NCBI GenBank assembly: GCA_905216195.1
Contig: CAJMSX010000035.1
Span: 1 to 40,126, forward strand
Direction of reading: 5' to 3'
DNA length: 40,126 nucleotides
DNA from: an uncultured bacterium
GTDB taxonomy: Bacteria; Bacteroidota; Bacteroidia; Bacteroidales; Marinifilaceae
This document shows positions 23,409-30,378 of the stretch, piece by piece (position 1 is the first letter of the stretch; every line of letters starts with the position of its first letter). Both the position numbers and the translations under genes were made by a program. Below the pieces are notes generated by a model that ran no database searches, was not told the origin of the DNA, and saw only the letters and a program-made list of their open reading frames with translations.

Positions 23409-26096
23409 ATGACAACCGAAAAAACTCTATATCTTCTGGATGCCTATGCACTCATATACCGTTCCTACTACGCCTTTGTCAACAATCCCCGGATCACGAC
23501 TACCGGCATCAACACCTCCGCCACCTTCGGATTTTGCAATTTTCTGCTGGAATTGCTGCAACTGGAAAAGCCGGAACACATTGCTGTGGTATTCGATCCC
23601 GAAGGGCCCACTTTCCGGCACGAGATGTATCCGGCTTACAAAGCCCAGCGTCCTCCTATGCCCGAAGACCTGAAAAAATCCGTTCCCTATATTAAGAAAA
23701 TTATCGGAGGACTCGGCATCCCTTGTATAAGTATTCCGGGCTACGAAGCCGACGACGTTATCGGCACCCTGGCAAAAAAAGCGGAAAAAGAAGGATTTAC
23801 CGTGTACATGATCACCCCCGATAAAGATTATGCACAATTGGTAAGCGAAAACGTCTTTATGTACAAGCCCGGACGCTCCGGGAATAAATCCGAAGTATGG
23901 GGCATTCCGGAAGTACTGGATCATTTCGGGATCGAATACGTGTGGCAAGTGGTAGACATACTGGGCCTCATGGGCGACGCCGCCGACAACATCCCGGGTT
24001 GTTCCGGAATAGGCCCCAAAAGTGCGGCGGCATTGGTCTATAAATACGGTGATATCGACGGTATTTACGCTCATATCGACGAACTTAAAGGAAAACAAAA
24101 AGAAAATTTACTGCGGTGCCAGCCTACGGTTCATTTATCCCGTACGCTGGTTACCATCAACTCCGAAGTGCCCGTCGGTATCCAACCGGGAGACCTGGTA
24201 AAACAACACATTCACATCGGAGAACTGGAACCTATCTTTAAAGAACTCGAACTTTTTTCCCTGTCCAAACGCCTTTTCGAGACAGACCGGGAAGAAAAAG
24301 ATACTTCCGAAAAACTAAAAGATGTCCGCGTCACCTATACGGATCAAAGCCATCAGCCCGAAAAATTACTGGACCAACTGCGGGAAGCGGAAGCCTTTGT
24401 TTTGCACTCTACCTTTACCAAAGGCTCCATATACGATTCCCTACCCGCTTACTTGTGTTTTTCCACCCACAGCCACCGGGTAGATTATATCCGCTTACCG
24501 GAAAACCGTTCAGAAGCCGAAAAAATATTGGCTCTGTTAAAACCCATTTTGGAAAATCCGGAGAAAACCTTAATTTCTCCCGATGTAAAAGACGACATTA
24601 TCTGGTTAAAACGAGCCGGGATACAGCTTAAAAACCGGATTTTCGACGTAAAAATCGCCCATTACGTATTGCATCCCGACATGTCCCACGAATTGGGCCG
24701 GATTGCTTTACAATATCTCAACTATACCTTGTCGGAAACCAAAAAAGAAAACCGGCAACTCAATCTTTTCTTTCAGGAGGAAGAGGAAAATCAGGATTTT
24801 GCCGAAAAGGCAGATGTTCTTTTTCAGCTTCGGGAGAAACTGTCGGAAGCTTTGGAACAAACCGGTCTGATTAAACTTTTTCTTGAAATAGAAATGCCTT
24901 TAGTCTTCGTATTGGCCGATATGGAATACGAAGGCGTCAGCATAGATACTGGGGAATTACAGCGTATTTCCGAAGAGTTGAAAACCCGGATCAATCTGCT
25001 CGAAAAAGAAATATACGAAATAGCCGGGCATCCTTTTAACATCAGTTCGCCCAAACAACTCGGAGAAGTTCTTTTCGACGAAATGAACGTAGACGGGGGA
25101 AATAAAAAAACCAAAACCGGTCAGTACAGTACCTCGGAACAAGTTTTGACCAAACTGGAAAACGACCATCCGATCGTGGCCAAAATCTTAGATTACCGGG
25201 GAGTGAAAAAATTGCTTACGACTTATGCCGAGGCTCTTCCGCTATGTATCGATCCGGCAACGGGAAAAATACATACCCATTTCAACCAGGCCGAAGCGGC
25301 CACCGGACGCCTCAGTAGCCTCAATCCCAATCTGCAAAACATTCCGATCCGGACGGAAGAAGGAAGAAAAATCCGCAAAGCTTTCGTGACAGGAGACGAA
25401 GATTATCTTTTCTTTTCCGCCGATTATTCCCAGGTCGAATTACGCCTGATCGCCCACCTGAGTCATTGTAAACCCCTGATCGACGCTTTTAATCATGGGG
25501 CGGATATCCACAGTGCCACCGCATCTAAAATTTATCACGTCCCCCTGGAAGAAGTGTCTCACGAAATGCGGAGGCGGGCTAAAACAGCCAATTTCGGCAT
25601 CATCTACGGCATCTCTTCCTGGGGATTGGCCGAAAGGCTGCACATCAGCCGGAAAGAAGGAAAAGAACTGATAGAAGGCTATTTCAGGCTGTATCCGGAA
25701 ATCAAACAATACATGGAAGACACCATCGAAAAAGCCCGGAAAAAAGAGTATGTGGAAACCATTATGGGCCGTCGCCGCTACTTACGGGATATCAACTCCC
25801 GCAATGCCGTCATCCGGGGTATGGCTGAACGAAACGCCATAAACGCGCCGATTCAGGGATCCGCCGCCGATATCATCAAGTTAGCTATGATTCATATACA
25901 CCGCCGCCTCCGGGAAGAAGGTTTGAAATCCAAAATGATTTTACAGGTACACGACGAATTGAACTTCAAATGTCATAAATCCGAACAGGAAAAGTTACAA
26001 ACTCTGGTTACCGATTGCATGGAGCACGTAGTGGAATTATCCGTCCCCCTGACCGTGAGCAGCGGATTCGGACGCAACTGGTACGAAGCTCATTAA
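23409..26096 (+). CDS. polA: DNA polymerase I (5'-3' nuclease and polymerase; proofreading site degenerate)
   Basis: The 895-residue enzyme has the three expected regions. The 5'-3' nuclease (1-290) is intact: FDPEGPTFRHEMYPAYKAQR, GYEADDVIGTLA, MITPDKDYAQLV and GDAADNIPGCSGIGPKSA. The polymerase domain (about 500-895) has motif A DYSQVELRLIAHLS, motif B RRRAKTANFGIIYGIS and motif C QVHDELNF. The 3'-5' exonuclease domain (about 310-490) keeps the fold but lacks key metal ligands. The FDTET motif reads LHSTF, so Asp355 and Glu357 of E. coli become His333 and Thr335. Asp501 corresponds to Lys467, and Tyr497 to Asp463. It should repair and remove primers without proofreading. It is transcribed alone from a consensus promoter. 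Confidence 0.95.
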   Translation: MTTEKTLYLLDAYALIYRSYYAFVNNPRITTTGINTSATFGFCNFLLELLQLEKPEHIAVVFDPEGPTFRHEMYPAYKAQRPPMPEDLKKSVPYIKKIIGGLGIPCISIPGYEADDVIGTLAKKAEKEGFTVYMITPDKDYAQLVSENVFMYKPGRSGNKSEVWGIPEVLDHFGIEYVWQVVDILGLMGDAADNIPGCSGIGPKSAAALVYKYGDIDGIYAHIDELKGKQKENLLRCQPTVHLSRTLVTINSEVPVGIQPGDLVKQHIHIGELEPIFKELELFSLSKRLFETDREEKDTSEKLKDVRVTYTDQSHQPEKLLDQLREAEAFVLHSTFTKGSIYDSLPAYLCFSTHSHRVDYIRLPENRSEAEKILALLKPILENPEKTLISPDVKDDIIWLKRAGIQLKNRIFDVKIAHYVLHPDMSHELGRIALQYLNYTLSETKKENRQLNLFFQEEEENQDFAEKADVLFQLREKLSEALEQTGLIKLFLEIEMPLVFVLADMEYEGVSIDTGELQRISEELKTRINLLEKEIYEIAGHPFNISSPKQLGEVLFDEMNVDGGNKKTKTGQYSTSEQVLTKLENDHPIVAKILDYRGVKKLLTTYAEALPLCIDPATGKIHTHFNQAEAATGRLSSLNPNLQNIPIRTEEGRKIRKAFVTGDEDYLFFSADYSQVELRLIAHLSHCKPLIDAFNHGADIHSATASKIYHVPLEEVSHEMRRRAKTANFGIIYGISSWGLAERLHISRKEGKELIEGYFRLYPEIKQYMEDTIEKARKKEYVETIMGRRRYLRDINSRNAVIRGMAERNAINAPIQGSAADIIKLAMIHIHRRLREEGLKSKMILQVHDELNFKCHKSEQEKLQTLVTDCMEHVVELSVPLTVSSGFGRNWYEAH

Positions 26097-26184
26097 CCCT
26101 ACCTTTCGGGTAAAGGGCGGAATACGGTACCCGAACTTCCGAAAAAATAACGGACACCTTTAAAGCAGTCAGGAAAAGGCTTTT

Positions 26185-26958
26185 ATGAAAACCGCAGATT
26201 CTACATACATTTTTACTGATACCCTCCAGAAATTTTCGTTTCTGCCACCCCGGGAAGCGATCTTGTCCCCCGATCGGACGGAAAGCCTGGCTTATGCCTC
26301 TCCGGAGCCTCGTCTCCCCATCGAACCCTTGCACAAAACGGAAAATCTGGCCCTGTGGCTGGGGTACTCCATCATTTTCCTGATCCTGTTCGCTTTTCTC
26401 CGCCTGAGAGGGAAAGAACTTTTCCCTTTGCTCTGGGGTGTCATCCGGAAAAGGAAAAAGTATGAAAACGTCCTCAACGAAGGCATCACTCAAAACAGCG
26501 TATATTATATCCTGGCCTTGTTTCTTTCCTTTTCCATTCTTTCCATCGGAGCCGTTTACGTCATCGGCCGGCAGGAATCTTATGAAATCATACTTCCGGT
26601 ATTCGGAATTCTATGCGCTTATCACATCCTCACCCTCATCTTTTTACGCCTCGCTGCCTGGACATTCGACGCAAAAACGGCAAGCGTAGAAGCCGTCATC
26701 AATTTATGGGCTTTCAATATTGTTACCGGACTTTTTATCGCCCCCCTGGTGATAGCTCTTTTTTTCGTCAAACCGTTTGCGGCCCCGGTCTTACTTAAAA
26801 TCATTATAATTTGTTTTACTTTGTTTTATCTTGTTAAAATCCTGCGTTGGCTTGAAATATTATTGGCTTATAGAGTTCCGATTTTCTATATGATTTTGTA
26901 CCTTTGTGCCCTCGAAGTCTTACCTTTCCTTACCCTATACAAGGTATTGGTAAACTAA
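26185..26958 (+). CDS. DUF4271 membrane protein
   Basis: The 257-residue protein has a polar N-terminus of about 55 residues and then five or six hydrophobic helices, beginning LALWLGYSIIFLILFAFLRLRG and including YYILALFLSFSILSIGAVYVIG, LIFLRLAAW, FNIVTGLFIAPLVIALFFV and LKIIIICFTLFYLVKILRWL. The RKRKKYENVLNEG loop and the place directly before hemD match the DUF4271 family, which is restricted to Bacteroidota. The function is unknown. It starts 88 bases after polA, and hemD follows after 29 bases. Confidence 0.8.
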   Translation: MKTADSTYIFTDTLQKFSFLPPREAILSPDRTESLAYASPEPRLPIEPLHKTENLALWLGYSIIFLILFAFLRLRGKELFPLLWGVIRKRKKYENVLNEGITQNSVYYILALFLSFSILSIGAVYVIGRQESYEIILPVFGILCAYHILTLIFLRLAAWTFDAKTASVEAVINLWAFNIVTGLFIAPLVIALFFVKPFAAPVLLKIIIICFTLFYLVKILRWLEILLAYRVPIFYMILYLCALEVLPFLTLYKVLVN

Positions 26959-26987
26959 CTGAGTATTAATATTTAAAACTTACAGCT

Positions 26988-27749
26988 TTGAAGATAAAAA
27001 AGGTACTCGTATCACAACCTAAACCGACAACAGAGAAATCTCCTTATTTCGATTTAGCGGAAAAATATAATTTAAAACTGGAGTTTAGACCGTTTATTAA
27101 GGTTGAAGGGGTTACGGTGAAAGAATTCAGGCAGGAGCGAGTGAACATCCTCGATCATACCGCTATTATTTTTACGAGCCGGACTGCTATCGACCATTTT
27201 TTCAGAATATGCGGGGAATTGCGGATCACCGTTCCGGATACGATGAAATACTTTTGTATTTCGGAAGCTACGGCTTTTTATTTACAAAAATACATCGTCT
27301 ACCGGAAACGGAAAATTTTCTATGGGGATAAGAAAGTGGACGATATGACTAAAATCCTGCTGAAACATAAAAATGAAAATTTCCTGGTTCCTCTTTCGGA
27401 CATTCACAAAGAAAACATTCCGGGTTTGCTGGATCAGCTTCATCTGAAATATACCAAAGCTATTCTGTACCGAACGGTAGCCAGCGATCTGAGCGATATC
27501 AAAGATTTAAAAGAATACGATATCGTCGCTTTTTACACGCCTTCGGGAATTAAATCTTTGTTTCAGAATTTTCCGGGGTTTGTCCAGGATACCACCATTA
27601 TAGCCGCTTTCGGCCCGGCTACGGCTGAAGCCGTTGAAGAAGCGGGTTTACGCCTGGACATTCAGGCACCGACTTCCAAATGCCCCTCTATGACCATGGC
27701 CATAGAAGAATTCATCAAGAAGTACAACAAAGAAAATAAAATTAAGTAA
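26988..27749 (+). CDS. hemD: Uroporphyrinogen-III synthase
   Basis: HemD closes and isomerises hydroxymethylbilane to uroporphyrinogen III in tetrapyrrole synthesis. The 253-residue protein begins KIKKVLVSQPKPTTEKSPYF, the start seen in Bacteroidota HemD. It has two Rossmann-like halves: IIFTSRTAIDHFF in the first and VAFYTPSGIKSLFQNF with IIAAFGPATAEAVEEAG in the second. Overall HemD identity is always low, so the call rests on these motifs and the DUF4271–hemD–rnpA order. The start must be TTG 26988: no in-frame ATG occurs between the upstream stop and this conserved N-terminus. Confidence 0.85.
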   Translation: MKIKKVLVSQPKPTTEKSPYFDLAEKYNLKLEFRPFIKVEGVTVKEFRQERVNILDHTAIIFTSRTAIDHFFRICGELRITVPDTMKYFCISEATAFYLQKYIVYRKRKIFYGDKKVDDMTKILLKHKNENFLVPLSDIHKENIPGLLDQLHLKYTKAILYRTVASDLSDIKDLKEYDIVAFYTPSGIKSLFQNFPGFVQDTTIIAAFGPATAEAVEEAGLRLDIQAPTSKCPSMTMAIEEFIKKYNKENKIK

Positions 27750-27779
27750 AGAGCCGGAGAAGCTTTTCTCCGCTCTTTA
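27747..27779 (+). terminator. Hairpin overlapping the hemD stop, just before rnpA
   Basis: TAAAGAG (27747-27753) and CGGAGAA (27755-27761) pair with TTCTCCG (27766-27772) and CTCTTTA (27773-27779), leaving one bulged C and loop GCTT. The downstream T-run is weak. It ends eight bases before the rnpA ATG, so it may terminate hemD transcripts or limit rnpA translation. Confidence 0.6.
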
Positions 27780-27787
27780 TATTTCTC

Positions 27788-28177
27788 ATGAACACTTTTT
27801 GCAAATCAGAACGCCTGTTTCATAAAACTTTACTGGAAGAATTGTGGGCTTCTCCTTTCAGTTTTATAAAATATCCGTTCCGGATTTTGATAAAAGAATC
27901 TTCCCGGAAAGGAAATTATCCGGCACGCATGGCCGTGAGCGTCAGCAAAAAGAAATTCAAAAGAGCCGTCCAAAGAAACCGGTTGAAACGTTTAACCCGG
28001 GAAGCTTACCGGCTTCATAAAGCCGGTTTATACGAAAAGATAGGAAACGATACGACCTTTGACATTTTGTTTATCTACCTGGATCACCGCATACAGGAAT
28101 ACGAAAAAATCGAAAAAGCCGTCGCATCGGCTCTGGACAAAATCATCACTCATTCGGACGTTAAAAATGCCCATTAA
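27788..28177 (+). CDS. rnpA: Ribonuclease P protein component
   Basis: RnpA assists the catalytic RNA of RNase P in trimming tRNA 5' ends. The 129-residue protein begins MNTFCKSERLFHKTLLEELW and carries the RNA-binding signature KKKFKRAVQRNRLKRLTREAYR near residues 56-76, given here in two parts: KKKFKRAVQRNR and LKRLTREAYR. That matches the RNR motif of the family. The ATG at 27788 lies right behind a hairpin. The yidD gene starts 11 bases before its stop, the usual rnpA–yidD pairing. Confidence 0.93.
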   Translation: MNTFCKSERLFHKTLLEELWASPFSFIKYPFRILIKESSRKGNYPARMAVSVSKKKFKRAVQRNRLKRLTREAYRLHKAGLYEKIGNDTTFDILFIYLDHRIQEYEKIEKAVASALDKIITHSDVKNAH

Positions 28178-28418
28178 CCGGAACCCATATCGTTTCTTCC
28201 GTCAACTTCTGATTTCGGTCCTTCTGCTGCCCGTTTATTTTTACAGGGGGTGCATATCTCCCTTTCTCCCTCCCACTTGCCGATACACACCCAGTTGTTC
28301 CCAATATGCCATCGAAGCCTTAAAAAAACACGGTCCTTTAAAAGGACTTTGGCTGACGGTGAAAAGAATTCTTTCCTGCCACCCCTGGGGAGGCAGCGGA
28401 TACGATCCCGTCCCTTAA
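28167..28418 (+). CDS. yidD: Membrane protein insertion efficiency factor YidD
   Basis: YidD is a small membrane-associated protein that supports YidC-dependent insertion. From ATG 28167 the 83-residue protein contains the family pattern: a short amphipathic front, YFYRGCISPFLPPTCRYTPSCSQYAIEALKKHG in overlapping pieces (YRGCISPFLPPTCRYTPSCS, then YAIEALKKHG), RILSCHPWGGSGYDPVP at the end, and the expected cysteines. The frame extends upstream to 28059, but that part is the rnpA gene read in another frame. It overlaps rnpA by 11 bases, so the two are translationally linked. Confidence 0.94.
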   Translation: MPINRNPYRFFRQLLISVLLLPVYFYRGCISPFLPPTCRYTPSCSQYAIEALKKHGPLKGLWLTVKRILSCHPWGGSGYDPVP

Positions 28419-28474
28419 AAAGGAGCAAAAATTTCTTTAAATCCTTAAAGCTGCAATATTCCGGCAACTTTCAT

Positions 28475-28505
28475 TTTTAACTTTCCCTGAAAATGTGTAC
28501 TTTCG
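28475..28505 (+). promoter_or_regulatory. Candidate promoter of the S41 protease gene
   Basis: TTTT (28475-28478), 19 bases, TACTTTCG (28498-28505), one mismatch from consensus in each box. A start near 28512 gives a leader of about 70 bases that includes a GGACTC/GAGTCC hairpin (28530-28550). Confidence 0.4.
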
Positions 28506-28582
28506 CTAAAATAATAATCAGAGGTAAGGGGACTCCACCGAAAAGAGTCCGATTCATCAGGTAAATTATAATTTAATCATAC

Positions 28583-30229
28583 ATGAAAACCAGACATTAT
28601 TTACTTACCGTCGCGGGAATCCTCCTGCTGGCAGTGGGGATTACTTCCCTGAAAAGCGACGACCGGAATTTTGAGATCAGCAAACAACTCAATATATATG
28701 CTACCCTTTTCCGGGAAATCAATATGTTTTACGTAGACGAAACCGATCCTTCCAAACTGGTCACCGAAAGCATCAACGCTATGCTTAAAACCCTCGACCC
28801 TTATACGGTATATTATCCCGAATCGGAGATGGAAGACATTAAATTGATGACTACCGGGGAATATGCGGGGATCGGTTCGGTCATCAGTAAAAAAGGGGAC
28901 GAAGTGATTATCCGGGAACCCTATAAAAATTTCCCGGCTGATAAAGCCGGCTTGCTACCCGGCGATGTACTGTTATCCATCGACGGTACTTCCGTAAAAG
29001 GAAAATCGACCGAAGAAGTAAGCGAAATTTTAAAAGGACAACCGGGAAAAGAAATTACGATCAAAGTAAGACGGGAGGGACATAAAAAGCCCATAGAAGC
29101 TAAAGCTATACGGGAGAAAATACAACTCCCCAGCGTTCCCTATTACGGAATGCTGGAAAACCATACCGGTTACATCTACCTGAACAGTTTTACCGACAAA
29201 GCCGCAGCCGATGTACGGAAAGCCATCATCGAATTAAAAAATCAAGGCGCTCAATCGCTGATTCTGGACCTACGCGCCAATAGCGGAGGATTATTGGATC
29301 AAGCCGTTGAAATCTGCAATTTTTTCCTTCCCAAAGATTCCAAAATCGTTAGCACCAAAGGGAAAGTAAAACAATGGGACAAAGAATACGTTACCCTAAG
29401 GAATCCGATTGCCCCGGATCTTCCTCTGGCTGTATTGATCGACCGGGGTACAGCTTCGGCTGCCGAAATCGTATCGGGGGCACTGCAGGATTACGACAGG
29501 GCCGTACTGATCGGTGAACGCTCTTTCGGAAAAGGATTGGTGCAGACGGTAAGGGACCTCGCCTATAACACCAAGGTGAAAGTGACTACTGCCAAATATT
29601 ACATCCCCAGCGGCAGATGTATCCAGGCGTTGGATTATTCCCACCGCAACCCGGACGGAAGCGTGGGAAAGGTTCCCGATTCCCTCATTACCGAATACAG
29701 CACCCGGGCCGGCCGGAAAGTATATGACGGAGGAGGAATTACCCCCGACATCAAAATCGACGCTCCGAATTTCGCCCGCATCACCCAGGAACTGGTATTA
29801 CAAGACCTTTGTTTCGATTTCGTCAATTCATATGCTCTCCAACATCCGGAAATCGGAACAATCAAAGATTTCGTAATCACCGAAGAGATCTACAACGCAT
29901 TTAAAAACTATTTGAAAGAAAAAAAATTTTCCTACGAAACCGACTCTCAACTGATTCTGGAAAAACTCATCAAAGCGGCTAAATCCGAAAAATATTACGA
30001 AACGGTCCAACCCCAAATCGAACAATTACAAAAAGAACTTACACATTCCCTGAACCGGGATATGGAAGTTTACAAAGACGAAATTACCAATTTCCTGGCC
30101 GAACAATTCATGCAACGTTATTACTATCTGGAAGGAGCGATCGAATATAAAGTAAACCATGATGAGGAAGTCCGGAAAGCCCTTGATATTTTGACGAATA
30201 AAGAGGAATATCAAAAGTTACTGAACTAA
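28583..30229 (+). CDS. S41 family C-terminal processing protease
   Basis: The 548-residue protein has one N-terminal membrane or signal segment (YLLTVAGILLLAVGITSL) and then a periplasmic body. A PDZ domain covers about 85-165 (GEYAGIGSVISKKGDEVIIRE, PADKAGLLPGDVLLSIDG, given in parts). The protease core has the catalytic Ser292 in GTASAAEIVSGAL and Lys317 in FGKGLVQ, 25 residues apart as in Prc/CtpA enzymes. LDLRANSGG and TAKYYIPSGRCIQ are further S41 hallmarks. A C-terminal helical extension of about 150 residues follows. It likely trims or degrades envelope proteins. A terminator follows directly. Confidence 0.93.
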   Translation: MKTRHYLLTVAGILLLAVGITSLKSDDRNFEISKQLNIYATLFREINMFYVDETDPSKLVTESINAMLKTLDPYTVYYPESEMEDIKLMTTGEYAGIGSVISKKGDEVIIREPYKNFPADKAGLLPGDVLLSIDGTSVKGKSTEEVSEILKGQPGKEITIKVRREGHKKPIEAKAIREKIQLPSVPYYGMLENHTGYIYLNSFTDKAAADVRKAIIELKNQGAQSLILDLRANSGGLLDQAVEICNFFLPKDSKIVSTKGKVKQWDKEYVTLRNPIAPDLPLAVLIDRGTASAAEIVSGALQDYDRAVLIGERSFGKGLVQTVRDLAYNTKVKVTTAKYYIPSGRCIQALDYSHRNPDGSVGKVPDSLITEYSTRAGRKVYDGGGITPDIKIDAPNFARITQELVLQDLCFDFVNSYALQHPEIGTIKDFVITEEIYNAFKNYLKEKKFSYETDSQLILEKLIKAAKSEKYYETVQPQIEQLQKELTHSLNRDMEVYKDEITNFLAEQFMQRYYYLEGAIEYKVNHDEEVRKALDILTNKEEYQKLLN

Positions 30230-30249
30230 ATACTTTTCTTAAGAAGTTT

Positions 30250-30285
30250 AAAGAGAATCGTTTGCCGGGCGATTCTCTTTTTATT
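30250..30285 (+). terminator. Intrinsic terminator after the S41 protease
   Basis: AAAGAGAATCG (30250-30260) pairs perfectly with CGATTCTCTTT (30270-30280) around a nine-base loop. The stem runs into TTTTTATTTT. Confidence 0.9.
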
Positions 30286-30378
30286 TTATCTATTTTGTTA
30301 AAAAAAAGGGAAGGCATTTGTTTTTATGCCGAGTATTTCCCAATTTCGTATGTCGTGAAATTATTTAATCTCCCTACT

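Noticed and set aside
26100..26121. Imperfect hairpin after polA, considered as a terminator
   Set aside because: The stem has an internal mismatch and is not followed by a T-run.
28530..28550. GGACTC/GAGTCC hairpin in the S41 protease leader, considered as a riboswitch or terminator
   Set aside because: The stem is only six bases with no T-run or known RNA motif. It is mentioned with the promoter only.
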